Positions 36,232 through 49,720 are shown, counted from the stretch's first letter. The stretch is 64,000 nucleotides of DNA from Xiphophorus maculatus (GCF_002775205.1 NC_036447.1:15172501-15236500); one strand, 5' to 3'. The notes: generated by a model from the letters alone, not told the origin. Made by a program: numbers and translations.

Positions 36232-37620
36232 ACCCCAGCTTGAGACTCTGCCTTTTCCAAAATCCCCCATTTCTGATGCAATGCACCTTGTTGAAAGTTT
36301 GTGCACCTTTTCATCCGGTAACTCTGTCTTAGTTTGAAATTCCCCTCTAGCTCAGTCTTAAGAGTCCTGGCTCACTCTTCTTTTTTTTTTTTTCACCTAA
36401 TTGGTTTTGGACTCGATGTTGGACTCCTCATTCCTTATGGGACCATATTTCAATTCTTTCTTCTTTTTATTTTCTGTAGCACTGTGGTTAAACATGAGGG
36501 CTGGTATCACAGTGTCTTTAAAAGAAAAGAAAGACTCTACTTGCATTTACACTAAAACCGATGCCAACATTAATTTAAAAAAAAAATTTTATTATTGTGG
36601 TGTTGCTTAATCTGTGGTCGTGAACAGCTCGTTAATGACTCTGTTAATTGTTTTTGAGGACCCAAAGTTCAGATGGAGGACAAGGCAGATTTATGTTGAT
36701 ACTTGATACTTTTTTTTTTTTTTGCTGGTTTACCCTTTAAAGGGCTATTTTAAAACATTTCTAAACAATCTTAAAAATATGACTGGAAGATGTGAGTTTG
36801 AAGAAAGGGAGCAGTACTGTTTTAGGTTCAAGCCACTAAATTGTAGATATTTCAAACTAATATTTAACTTTAGTATTTTACCTCTTCTGGGCTCAATTAC
36901 TGTCTTGGGTTGGATATCGGACTGTTTTCTATGTGAAATTATTTTACGAAAGAAAACAATTTGCAGATGTTTAAAACCTTCCAGTTCCTTGAAAGCAACT
37001 GTTTTCTGGACAATTTGAAGATAAATTGGTAATGTTAATTTATGTTCATGCTGGTAATATTTGTTACAACAGTTGTTTAAAAAAAACAAAAAAAAAAACA
37101 TGGGTACAAAGTGCCTGTTGTACCTACATTGTCAAAGAAAGATTAACCAGTGCCAGAATCCTCTCTGTAATTGCATGGTCTTGAAATCAGAAGAAAATAT
37201 TGCATTCACATGTGGAACTGAGATGAAAAGTCAAAGTAGAATGTTGCATATTTTGATGTTTTGATGTTGGTACCGAAGTTGATAATTGTGTCTTATTCTT
37301 GTGCAACCTGGTCAGATCTAGGGAGGGATTTAAGATGGGGGAGTTTGAAGTGTGTGTGTCTGTTTCAACGCCTTATCATAACTCAACTTGAAGTAACTTG
37401 ATTATGCAGTTAGTTTAAGTGATGATCTTTTCCCTGAATATTGTATGACCGTTCTGTTCGGGCACCTTCAAGAGATCTGCTTCTGACAGCAGGTCTGTTT
37501 CTGAAAGTCTGAGAAGGTAAAACTGAGATAAGTTAACTCGAGTTTTAATTTTAACTTAATCGATGTTTGGACCAAGAATGTTTGTGATCATGTTTTGTTA
37601 ATAAATATCATTTTGGGGTC
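36232..37620 (+). other. dnaja1: dnaja1 3' UTR
   Basis: AT-rich sequence follows the stop. The first strong poly(A) signal noted on the plus strand is AATAAA at 37600-37605, suggesting a 3' UTR of about 1.4 kb. Upstream alternatives cannot be excluded. Confidence 0.5.
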
Positions 37621-38979
37621 TGATCTGCGATGATATCTGGGAAACTTTAGTCACGCTGTAGTGCTGGGCAAAAGTTCACAATGGTCACAAGCTGGTGTGA
37701 GATTTTCAATGTACAACTTTGAGTTTGAATTTCAAAGACTCATGATATTAACACAAACATTAAAATGTATAACATCAAATTAATTTTAGTTAAGATATAA
37801 AAGCTGCCTTCTGCTACTAAAATATTACTGTACATTCATTACCACATGAGCTATCTTGGACAAGAGTGATGGATTCTGCTCCTCTGGTTTCCACAACACA
37901 CTTTTACCATGAAGAAATCTTTCTTTGTTGAGAAAAAGTGTGATGGGCTCCTTTCATCAAGCTAGCAACAGGTGGGGGAAGGGACGTGCACTGTTAGTCT
38001 ACACTCCTTACAGCCATCTCATTAAAAGGACAAACTAGAAAATGAATGACGGGGAACTTTTACGGATTTGAAGAAACTTTTTAGCAGCTTGATGCTGGGA
38101 AGCAGCTAACAAATGTTAACCAAAAATGCACAAAGGTTTTTGACAGAAATAAGCATTTAGGAACTGTTGGCAATTTTAATTTAAATCCAAGATAATTCAA
38201 TAAAAAGTATATTCTATGTGAGGCTTCAAGTGTGCATTGGCTCCCCCTGCTGACATGGATGCCTAAAGAAGTGGCTTTGTTTGCTTGTTCCTTTCTATGG
38301 TGTTATATTTGCGCCCCCACCTGGGCACGCAGTGAGGTTAATATGAGCACATCGTTGTGAATCAACTATTTATGGTGTGTGTGTGTTTAAAGGCTGTGTT
38401 ACATCTCACATTCGCTCAATATGTATTCTGACTCAACTCTGATTCTCCCGTATGGCAAGCTGTTGGTATCAATAATAGCCTGTCAACTAAAACATTTGAA
38501 ACCATAGCCAGTGGGATTCACTGTTGTGCTTGTGCAACCATTTTGTAAATCGTAACGTGTAGTGAAGTAAATAATGTGATTATATCACCAGTTATTTTAA
38601 TTAACTGTATTTTAGCACCCCATATTACCAGCTACATGTTTTTGTCACACAAATTCAATCAATTATTTGATCCCATATGTGGATTTGTGCTCTTTTCCAA
38701 ATTCTGCCAATTCTGTTGAGAAAAGCAACTGAACTCTAATTACAGAACAAACTTGACACCAATTTGAGTTTATAAATAGACCTTAAATGCAGCAATTTTG
38801 AATGTGTGAATTTATTTGTACTTCTTTTTTCTTCCTGTGGCAGACTGTATGATATTCACAATATAGCAAATATACAAAAAATAGACTGCAATGACTTCAC
38901 ACTACAGTAACAAATAATCACACATAATAAATAGTGGACAGTCTTTTACCTGCGGGCATGTACATGTATGCATGCACAG
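37621..38979. other. Intergenic DNA between dnaja1 and smu1, nothing recognised
   Basis: AT-rich sequence with simple GT tracts and no exon supported by both frame and splice sites. Confidence 0.5.
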
Positions 38980-39388
38980 GAAAGTACAACAAAATGATGC
39001 TGCAATCGCTACCGGAATACAGACTGGAACTCAGGTGAGTTCTGCCGTTTTTAAGCATGCATATCTCTGAATCATTCTAGATCCAGTGCAAGGCGGTGAA
39101 CTAAGGTAGCATGCAGATAAATCACAGAGAAAGTTAGGGTGGGAAGGGAAGCATCTTTACAAACCAAAGCCAGGAAAGCATCAAATACCTGATATTATTT
39201 ATGCCCAAACATTAGGCAGTTTCTATTGTAAATAATCTCACAACAGTTCACCACCGTGCATTTTCATGTCTGTTAGAGACAGAAGAGATGAGAGTGTTGG
39301 ATTCAAGTGGCACTAGTGAAGTTGGACTCACAAAGAGCATCATGAAGGTCCTAGGCAGAGTTGACAAAGCTCACACAGCTGTCAAATG
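38980..39388 (+). other. Pair of exon-like segments of unknown function
   Basis: Segment 38980-39034 sits between a GCACAG acceptor and a consensus ACTCAG|GTGAGT donor. Segment 39277-39388 sits between a GTTAG acceptor and an AATG|GTAAGT donor. The first has two open frames, one containing MMLQSLPEYRLEL. The second contains the frame MRVLDSSGTSEVGLTKSIMK. No product is recognised; it could be a non-coding transcript or chance. Confidence 0.25.
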
Positions 39389-39629
39389 GTAAGTTTATAT
39401 ATATATTTAAATATTAATAACTAAAAACAGTTAAAAACCTAGCCTAACCTTAAATATTAAGGCAAATAAGAAATACATGGTTGATTCTTCAATTCTGTAT
39501 CATGAACTTCTTGCTTTAAAAATGTAAAATTCACTTTAATAAAACTTGTATCAATATAAAAAAGTTTAAAACAAACACCATATTACTCTTAGTAGGATGG
39601 TTCAGGATTTTTGAAGTGAGGCTTTCTTA

Positions 39630-39860
39630 AAAGCAGAGATGGATAGTAGCTAGTTACATCTACCCAGTTACGATTACATGAGTTACTTTTTAGGGGAAAA
39701 AACACTGTTGTGGAATAATTTTACTACTCTGCCCTTTTTACTTTTACTTGAGTAATATTATGAAGCATCACTACACTTGAGTAACATTTCTCGCTACACT
39801 ACCCACTGAGTAACTTCACTAAATGAAGAAAGAGTATGTTTTTACTAAATGTGCACCAGA
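39630..39860. repeat. Dispersed fish repeat fragment (class uncertain)
   Basis: Contains gatggatagtagctagttac and acttttacttgagtaatatt, typical of a widespread fish repeat with AGTTAC/ACTTGAGTAA sequence. No terminal duplication could be identified. Confidence 0.5.
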
Positions 39861-40224
39861 CACACCTACAGCTTATGTTAATGTGAGATCTTCTGTTTGT
39901 ACTCAAGCATTGCTTTTCTAATTCTATTTTCTATCTTCTGATTTTGAAGGTCAAGTGAGCGTTCAGTAAACAAAATACATTGGGAAGAAGGACGAAGTCC
40001 GCTTTGGTTTCACTCATAATCACCTTTAGCTTTATCCTTTAGGATGAATCTAGACTTATAATAAATGAAGATGAAGTTGTTGAACTGCAGATGAGATATT
40101 GGTGTAGGATTTTTAAAGAAATTCACATAAAAAAATTCTGAACTATCCCTTCGAGTTGATCTGAATGCTTTTGAACTTTGCAAAAAACTGCCTAGCTCCT
40201 CCACAGCAGGATGCAGGTGACAAC

Positions 40225-43200
40225 TTAAGGTTTCCACAGCCTTAACAGGCCATCCTCGCTGAATGTGGCAATCAGGTTCTCATGTGGGTGGTGAGTGATG
40301 CCAATTACATCTTTGTCGTGAACCTGTGGGTGCAGAGAAATGGAGATCAATAACCATTCTCATTTCCCCCACCTACAGACATCCAGCTCCCCTAACTGCA
40401 CTTGCTGAAAGATGTTAGCACAACAATGAGACAGCAAAATAGGGAGTCGAGGCCCACTAACGGTTTTTCTCAAAAATAATTGTTGGGTATGAGCAGAGGG
40501 GCTTACAGTCAGCGTTTTCTCCAGCTTCCCTGTCGTGTAGTTAAAACAGTACAGCACACTGTCCTCCCCCACACAGTAGATCCACTCCCCGTGGGGTGAC
40601 ACAGTGCAGCACACAAAGCCTGCTGTCTCTGGCTGCTCTGAACAGAAAGTCTTCACTGTCTGAGGAGGAAGAAGGAAGGAAATTAACTTTTCCATAACAA
40701 CCACGCTATAAATTGGTAGGACTAGACGAGTGAAATATTATAAGTTGTTTTAAATGTTAACTCCTCTGTCACTTTAGGGGATAAACACTGTTTAGAACAG
40801 GTTCACTAAAAAGTTAAAGCTTATCGAAGTTTGCTTGATGTTCTGCTTTCCTTGTAGAAGTAATTAAAAACCTTAACATGTCATAAGAAGATCCCTCAGA
40901 CACCTGGGAGGTTGGACAAACATAACAGATATCTTTAATAACTATTTTTTATTATTTTTCCCATTAAGTGTTTGGTACACAACTTCGTTGAAAGCTTCAA
41001 TACTTTAATAGTCAAAAGAACTTTAGACAGTAATTAGATTTTAATTCACTCTTCAAACTTTTATTTTCTTTAATTTAGATGACAGAAGGGCTGTGACACA
41101 CATTACTGTTGTATTCCTAAAGACTGTGGCAGATTGTGGAAAAGTTCAAAAACTGATTTAAGTTTCTTTAATGTATGGAAAAATAAAATTATTTTCAAGA
41201 ATAGTTATGGTAAATGGACTGAACTTAAATAGCGCTTTTCCAGTCATTTTGACCATTCAAAGCACTTTTCCAGTAGAGTCACATTCACCCATTCACATTC
41301 ATGCACACATTTATACACAAATACACAGATCGGTAGGCAATTTGGGGCTAAGTGCCTTGCCCAGAGGCACATCGACATCAAACCTACAACCTCCCGATAG
41401 CAAGACGACTACTCTACCCACACAGCCACAGTGTATTTTTATTTGCTTTTTCACTGTATAAATGTTGTATTTAGTTACCTCTGTCCATTCACCCATGCTT
41501 GCACTGGGAACTCTTGGGAAAATTAAGAAATATCAATGCTGATATTATAAAGTATTTGTTGAAACTGAAAATATGAGATGCTGGGGCCTTTCTGGACCGC
41601 TACATTTGTTTACTTATCTGTTTTCCTTGCATCGATTTTAAGCTGCAGTTTTGTTAATTAGGCACTTTCTGTCACGAGGAAGGCATCACGACCAGATAAC
41701 AAGTATTAATCTTCCAAAATTCTACACGCAATATTGGCAACTTGTGTTTTAATCTCCCCAGCAATTTAGCAGACACAGTTTCTTCTTTGTGCATAACTAC
41801 CTGTGTTCATTGAGTAAGACTCAATGCCTTCATTGTAAATTGTAGATATATTGCATGTTGAAAAAGTTCTAGCAGGCTGAAGAGAGATGTTTTCATCACT
41901 GATTTTTTTTTTTAAATCCACAAAGTCAAATGATGCTCTCACCTGGCCGTGCATGTTCATGATGACCACTGTGCTGGAGTGGTTACACACCACAAACTCC
42001 TCAGGCTTTTGGGGAAGAGGAATCACATTGTTGACTGGGACTTCTGACGTCATTGACTGGGATTTGAATGTGTGAATGCATTCGCAGGAGTTTGTGTTCC
42101 AAATCTGGGAAGAAATATTTTCCATCTTAACACTTCTAGTCAGAAGTTTACAGGAACTCATTTTTGTCATAAACATTTGAACCAAACACAGCTGAATGAC
42201 ATTTTTAAAACAAGAACTGGGTGCAAGTGTGAATTACTTGCTGGTTTTCTCTAATGCAAACAGGGTCATAATTGTGCATACAGGCTCAGATATACACACA
42301 CACACACACCTACACACACACACAAAAAGTCCCTTAGCAAGTTGCAGAGAAGCCACACACGTTCTGTATCCATCAACAAAGTTTGGTCATAATCCTGCCT
42401 GAATATTTAACCACTTTTCTTTTTAAGAGTGGTACATTACATTCAGTGGAGTTGAGATTGGAGTCATTTCAATAGCTTAATTAGCCAACTTTTCCATTCC
42501 AAAACCACTTTATTCCAATCAAGTGTTTGACATTGTTGCCCAGTTGGAACACACAGTTAATTAAAAGTTTCTACTTATAATTTGATGGGAAGCTGAAGAA
42601 TTTGGAAGAAGTTCTTCGTTACTCCACCACTGCAGGGCTGGCAGGGAAACAAACCCCATCACCTTCTAACACCTTCACGCTTCATGGTTGGCACCGATTA
42701 TTCAGCTTAAACTCTTTATTGCTGTGGTTAAAATACATCCATTTTCCCTAATCTGTCCAGAAAATTTTTATTCAGAATGACCTGAGGAAATTTGTGAACT
42801 ATGCTAACTCTGCCAAGCAGAATTTTACCAGGAATCTAAATAAGTGTGTGGACAATGTGCAAACGGTCCAGACCAAATATTAATTAGGTTGTATAAGTAT
42901 ATTTAGGGATGTATTCATAAATATCTACAATAAATTCAAACTTGTGCATCCAACTCTTGTGTTTAAAAGTTCCTGAAGTTGTGTGATGTAAAATCATTCC
43001 TTTCTGTACCAAATCATCCTTAAAAGCTCCAAAAATATTATATCTATGCCCCGGATGATTGTATAACTTTTGACAGGAACCATAAATTACATCTTATATG
43101 CCATAACTGAGTGTGGACCCAGACCGTTTATGTAAATCATACCTTAACAGTGCCATCGGCTGAGGCACTGATGATGTGAAAACCATCCTGAGCGAAGCAC

Positions 43201-46200
43201 GCATCGTTTACAAACGATGAATGTCCTTTTAACTCCCTCAGCGTCTTGCCTGACCTCAGCTCATGGATTCTGAAAATGATGTTGAAAAGCGAATGACATA
43301 AAGGAAAGCGATGACTACTTTTTTTTTTTAAACCCTCTGTTTTACTGGAGGAGCGGATTATTCTTGAAAGCAGACAAAACGTGTAGCCACTGAGTTATTT
43401 TTAGCTCTTGGTGAGTGAATGGGTGCAGATGATCTAAACCATGACAAAACACCTCACGCTTACTGATTCACTTTGTCTCCTGGAAAGGAAGACTCACTCC
43501 TAGTGAGGAATTTTCTCGACTTCAGGATCCGTGAGGTGGAGAAACACGTTGCTGCTTTGTGCCTGAGCGCATGGTACCTCAGCTGCACCCACACAGCACA
43601 TGTGCCTCCACCTCGAGGCTCAGCCCACACCCCCCAGGAGTCAGGAATAACATTCAACCCCTCAAAATGAAAGGAGAGTCAGTGTTTGTGTGCAGGGGAA
43701 GTCTGGAACAAGCAGAATACTTTGAAGGCACTGCAACTTTGCAAATTTGCTTATGCAAGTGGATTAAAATAGGTGATTACAGATGCTAATTCGGTACTTT
43801 GAAAGTTGTTTTTGTGTAAAGTGTATAGTTACTTTAGTTTGGATTCATATTTACCGAAGTTTGAAATGCAGGAATATGTCCATTCATGTTATTAACATGC
43901 ATGTAGTCTGTTACTTCAGAAAAGAGTCAGACATTAAACCACTGTAACACAACTGAAGATCACTAACATCTTGAATATTTTTCATCTGTTTTTTCCTAGC
44001 TTGTTGTCCACCCACTCTTTTGTTTCTTATGAATTTACAGTGGGCTGTAAAAGTAAACACTGATAAAAAAAATTAATAAAAAAGCACCCATCTTCCTGCC
44101 GTCCTTCATGAGCCAATGCCTATATGTGCATCTTCCAAACCTTTATGAATCATCTTTCAGGTCAGTAAGATCTCTCAATTTCCTCCCACTGCAGACAAAC
44201 CTGCTTCTGCACAAGACTCCAGAAACTGAACAAAGCTCCCACCTCATGTTTGGTTACTTTAGGAAGTCAGTTTCAGAATTAAGGCTGTTGTAATGACCAA
44301 GTTTTAATCACAGACATCAGGATCATTCCAAAGAACAATGCTTATCTGCTCTATTTCAGTTTTATCTTTTTTACACATCTACATTTACCAGAATTCATTT
44401 TCAAATTTAGTCAAAATTTTCTGCCATAAGATGTTATACCTTAAGTGTTATGTATATAACGCACAAGCCTGCAATATGTATATACAAACACAACATAAAA
44501 AATTAATAAAATAACAACTAGTAAATATGTCTAAAACATCTCAAACTAAAGGAAACTTTTAATTCAGTGGTAAAAATTATTATTTTTTTAAATATAATGC
44601 TCAGTGTTCTATATATTCAGGAGGAAAATTATCCTTAAATATTTTTTTTTTAACAAAATTATTTGTCAAACAATTACTATTGCCCTTTTGGTTACTACTT
44701 GATAAAACCTCTTTTTACCAATGGAGAAGCTCTTATTCTTTTCTCAAGGTTGGAGTTTACTGAGAGAGATGGATCTTGATCATCTGACTAAATCATTCCT
44801 GAATCATTCCTGACTCTTAAATCCTTTTTTAAGTTCACCAACTGGCAGGTGTTGCATAGGATGTAGGACAGAGATGATGATGACAGAAGATTGATTTTGG
44901 GGGCTTTGAAACCTTTATGTGATGATTTTGCTGTATGGTTTAGATCAATATCCACCAGGTGTTTTCTTTTTGTGTTTTAACAACTCCATGATGACATATA
45001 CTCTAAAAATGTCCCCAGGGTCTTTTAAAGACAAATGACCCACAGCAACTTGGGTACCCCACCATACTTAGCAATGGCATGGAATGTTTTCCACATATTC
45101 ATCCAATATGAATCATACAATAATTTTAATTGCACTGCTTAACTTGTCAAGTCAATATAGATATGTGGTAGCTCACTGTGGACACTGTGGTATCCCACCT
45201 TATGGTTTGGTCAAGTGAGGCACTGAGGATGTGGTCGCTGTCCTTTGAAAAGCTCAGACAAGTCACCCCTTTGTTGTGAGCATTCTCGAACCTTCGCACA
45301 CACAGGCCACTTTGGATCTTCCACACCTTTCTCATCAATACACAATGACATATTTCAATGTTTAAGAAACATGCATATTTTCTACTCAAATAAAAACTCA
45401 AACTGAAACTCAAACAAGAAGAGATCAGTTGGATTCTTACACTATTTGACCAAACTAACCTTAATTTTGCCATTCTGAGCCCCTGTGGCGAGTAGATCTA
45501 CATCTTGACTGAAGCACATACACAGCACAGCATCGTCCATCATCATGAAGCTTTCTTGGGCCTGATACTTGAGATCCTGCAGGATGCCATTTATACACAA
45601 ATGCACAGCACACACAGACCCATAAATAACAAAGGAACATTAAAAACACAAACCTAAAGCATACCACTAATCACGAGAATGGTTTTGAAATTATAATCTT
45701 GATTTCTTTTATTGTAACAAGTTGGGTAATGCGTAAAACATCATTCAAACAAATGCAAAACAACTTTATTACTACTCATGTAACAAAATTAAAAGGGAAT
45801 ATGTCTAAAAATGTGAAAAACATTTACCTTACAAATTTTTCCACTGTTGAAGTTCCAGAACACAATAAACCCATCCACTGATCCGGTGATTAAATACCTT
45901 CCATTAGGAGAGAACCGGGCGCATTCCACGTGTGAACGTCGTCCAAACTGCATATTTAAAGCACATAAAAATTACATAAGATGCCTCTTCCGCAACAACA
46001 GTTTGCAGCATATATAAACACAGAACAAAAACGAAATTTAATATCAGTCATCCTCAGGGAGAAATACATTTCTCCAGTGCTCTGCAGCAGCGTGGGCTGA
46101 CCATTCTTATCACTTTTGTCACTGGAAAGCAATAATGAGCGGTGCCTGCAGCTCCTAGGAGCTAGCACTGAGAACACAAACTGATTGGAAGAGTTGTCCT

Positions 46201-49200
46201 GAGGTGAATAAGGCTATTAGTTTTGTGTCAGAACATCTAGTGGATGAATTCACTTATAAAACAAGCTCACATTGACCATAAATTGACCAGAAAGCACAAC
46301 TTAATATATTTATTGTCCGAGCGGTTTCCTATGGACCAATACAGAAATGTGCTGATTTTTGTTGATTACCTTTATGTGGCGGTACAGCTGAGATGGAAAG
46401 CTTTCTTTCTCCGCATGCTGCTCCTTGTTTGTAGATGTGTCGATTATCATTTCAGGGGAAAGATAACCTGGATTTATCTGTCGCTTCATATACTGCAACA
46501 AGGAAAACAACACAAAACATAAAGCTGTAATACCATAGGGCACTGGAACCCCTCATGGCTGAGTGCTCAGTCCGTTGCAGTTCACACCACTACACATGAG
46601 AAAAAAATCATCATTCAATTTGAATTGGTAGGACTTATTGATATGCATTATTGGCCAATGTTCAAGGAACATATTAAAAAAAGCTAGAGGACTGGCTCAT
46701 AGAGAACAACAAGGTTCTCACACAGCTGGGAACAATCAACGGGTAGACATGACAACACAGAGACTAAATTAACACAGAGAAAAATCCAAATCCTCACACA
46801 AACATTTCCAAGAAGAAACCTTTCCTGTACAGCTTCCTAGAGACTGTGTTCCCTTAGCATCCAATAGAAAACCCTCCTGTGGATAAACCCGGAGGGTAAC
46901 CACTTTCTATTATTTGTCCCTGTGTAGCCCCAGCTGGAGTCCAAAAGTCATCTCTCTAAACATTCAAGCCTAGATGACATCCAAGGTAGAAGATGACAGA
47001 GGTCTTTAATAGCAAGCATAGAGGCACACACAACAAGTCCTATAACAGTAGGACAAGATAAAAAAGGACAAAAGCGAGGGGAAGCGCACATCAATAACGC
47101 GAATTCCCCTGGCATGTAATTAGAGTGAGTACTGAGAAGAATATTGATCCCTGAACTCACGCTGACTTGTTCCAGGAGTCCAATGAGTCGAGAAGGAGGC
47201 ACCACACTGACCTCTCTTGCTAAAGCCTCAGCTATGGCTCTGCGCTGCTTCTCCTTACTTCTGCCCTTTGGGTACGCCTGCAGTGACAGAGAAGGGAGTT
47301 TCAGCTTGGACATCACACCTCATGCAAATTGTTTTTGCTTGAAGGTAAAACACTATATTTATTTTCTAACCTCTCGCGGGTCAAAGTAAGGACACGTCAG
47401 CAGTTTCTCCAGATGGGCGTACCTCTCTGGCTCGGTCTGATTCAGCAGGATCATTGGGTCAGTTTGTCTGAGGAGCGAACGGGCTGCACCCACCTCCCTC
47501 ATTTCAATGAGCTCCATTACAACCTGTTGAGAAGATCACTAGTAATCGGAGACGCTTTTACTGTGTCTTGAAAAAGAACTACTGCCCAATGAAGGTTTTC
47601 ATGTTGTGTCACATTAGAATCACAAACAGTTTTGTATTTTATGTTGTATACCAACTCAAAGTAGTGCATAAATGTAAGGTGGAATGAAAATTATTCATCA
47701 TTTTAATATTTTTTTACAAGTAAAGCTCTTAGTCAATGTTTTGTAGAACCACGTTCCAAAACAATTACAGTGTCAAGTGTTTAGGGAAATGTCTGGACAT
47801 GCTTTCCAAATGCAGAGACCGAATTTTTATGCTTTTCTCACCTGGCTTTACAGTTTAGGTGGTCAGCATAACTTTGTTTGGAGTTATGCTGTTTCATTCC
47901 ATGATGGAGTAAACATTTCTCCCTAGCATCTTCAAACCTTAGAAGTTTTTTTTATATATAACTTAACACTGTTCTGAACTTCCCCACAATTTTATCCATT
48001 ATTGAACACCTAGCCATGTTTACTATCAAAACCTCTGAGGTCAAATTGAACAGTTGCTTCTATACATACGGTAAATTACATACTGCAACTGGCTAGCTTG
48101 GATTTTAATTATGAGTATCAAAATGAAGGGTAATGAAAACAATTATCTGACGTTCTTTTCAGGTTTTTATTTTGTGATAAATGTTTAAAGTCATGCATTT
48201 TTCTCCTTCTAATTCATAATTAAGCACTACTTGGTGTCGCTCTGTCACATGAAATCCAATTAGAATACATTGACTCTTGTGGCTAAAATGTGGCAAAATG
48301 GGAAAATGTTCAAGACACCTGAGTATTTTTCAAGGCATTGTAATACACTCAGGTTATCTGCTGAGCAAACTACAACTCACCTGTTCATAGAGGTCAATCA
48401 GTGTGTTGTCAGGCAACTTGAGAGACTCAATGGCCAGCAGAACAGAGTCCCAGTGGCCCCTGTTTATATCCTCTATAAAGCTCTCGATGCTTTGCACTGT
48501 GTTGAGAGAAACTGTGGTTTCTTCCTGTAAGGTCATCAGCGTGCGGTAGAGGTTATTCTCCTTGAGGTACTGCATGATCAGACGGATCACACTGCAGACA
48601 CAGAGAAGACGAATCTCTAAACACTTTAAACATTTTCCTTTATTGATTTATTCACACAATACCACGGACTATCATTATCTGAAATGAATTTGATACAAGT
48701 GATTCTTTTCCAAACATGTGGATTTGTGTCCTATTTAACGCCATCTGCTGAACAAGAATCTACTTCATCACTTTTGCCCAGAAACATGCACCTGTAGGCC
48801 GTAGAGTATAAACATAAATACCTGTCTCACCTTTTTAGCATTTTCTAATATCACAATGTACATTTTTGGAGGTTTTGTGATAGGTAAACACAAAGAAGAA
48901 CGCAATAGTGAAGGAAATGGATATATTGTTTTCATTTCTTTTGTATGAATGAAAAAAAGTTTTAATCTCCATGCTCAAAGCTGGTAGACATACCCAAAAA
49001 AACTCAGCAAAAGTATTGTATAGATATATGCCAAACTTTTTATATTTCTTAACAGTAAAAACACAAAAACTTAAAAAATAATGTATAATTTCCCTTCGTC
49101 CTCACACTTATTTTGTATTTTGTGTTGGCCCGTAGCATCAAACCCAATAAAATGTACTGAAGTTTGTGCATCTAATATGACAAAATGTGGGAAAATGTTC

Positions 49201-49720
49201 AAGGCATATGACTATAACGCCTCTAAAACATTTCGTGAGTACATATAATATATCCTCTGTAAGAAAATAAAAGCAATGCACAGTATTGCCATCATGCATA
49301 CAAATTACCAAGCGCAACACAGAAAGAGAAAAAAATCTACATGGGGAGGAGCAATTATTAGATCAACAGGCACATGTGGTTCATGGATGCAGGCTGCCAA
49401 AAATAACCAATTCTCTCCCAGTCTCTGCGAAACTTAAAGATCAACTGGCTTTGTGCAAACATGTGAGCACCAACGACCATTTCTGCAGTGTTGTTGTTGT
49501 TTACACAAACATAACTATGCAGTATGAAAAGAAAATACCAACGTTCTTTTTTTTCCTAACTGGCTTTAGATATTACTATAAGGTAACACACGAAATATAA
49601 CCAGGAATTATAAGCTTTTCTGTGTATTCTCTCGTGATATAAATGTACACTTTCTCTTAATTTTTCATGCATTGAAGATCAGGAGTGCACTTACTCAGTG
49701 GGCTCCAGCTCCACAGCCAT
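40225..49720 (-). CDS. smu1: SMU1 spliceosomal WD40 protein, divergent (smu1b-like) copy, complete
   Basis: SMU1 is a nuclear factor that works with RED/IK in spliceosome activation. Minus-strand exons are 49720-49695, 48591-48381, 47523-47371, 47277-47167 (or to 47161), 46492-46370, 45947-45828, 45576-45460, 45326-45199, 43269-43143, 42104-41943, 40659-40507 and 40323-40225, giving about 509 residues (human 513). The N-terminal LisH/CTLH region shows [18 protein letters not shown] and [22 protein letters not shown]40 blades include [37 protein letters not shown] and [15 protein letters not shown], ending DGLLRLWKP. The start MAVELEPT and the linker [19 protein letters not shown] differ strongly from human MSIEIES and PPGMTIDLFRGKAA. 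As vertebrate SMU1 is usually very conserved, this is probably a relaxed teleost paralogue. The donor of exon 4 is ambiguous by six bases. Confidence 0.94.
41207..41430. repeat. Widespread fish interspersed repeat in an smu1 intron
   Basis: It begins atggtaaatggactgaactt with aaatagcgcttttccagtca, and continues through gtgccttgcccagaggcaca to a tail with gacgactactctacccacac. This combination is a familiar dispersed repeat of fish genomes. I do not assign its class. Confidence 0.6.
42293..42325. repeat. (CA)n microsatellite
   Basis: An imperfect CA tract interrupted by one CT, in the smu1 intron between exons 9 and 10. Confidence 0.9.
42560..42960. mobile_element. Possible decayed Tc1/mariner remnant in an smu1 intron
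   Basis: Phrases such as gcttcatggttggcaccgat and ctgtccagaaaatttttatt resemble the reverse complement of internal Tc1/mariner sequence. It is too diverged to assign firmly. The similar stretch 44680-45110 may be the same kind of material. Confidence 0.35.
47575..48345 (+). mobile_element. Tc1-like element with both ends, internally reduced
   Basis: The left end (ttttcatgttgtgtcacatt, then tattttatgttgtataccaa) and the right end (ggctaaaatgtggcaaaatg, then caaggcattgtaatacac) lie about 0.77 kb apart in smu1 intron 2. Transposase sequence is mostly missing. Confidence 0.65.
48950..49225 (+). mobile_element. Tc1-like 3' fragment in smu1 intron 1
   Basis: The transposase 3' motif (atgctcaaagctggtagaca, then acccaaaaaaactcagc) and the terminal region (tgttggcccgtagcatcaaa, then tgacaaaatgtgggaaaatg) are recognisable. 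Confidence 0.7.

Noticed and set aside
35779-36306. Minus-strand frames of 167 and 175 codons.
   Set aside because: They are antisense to the last dnaja1 exon, whose sense frame matches the family through to the CaaX-like end.
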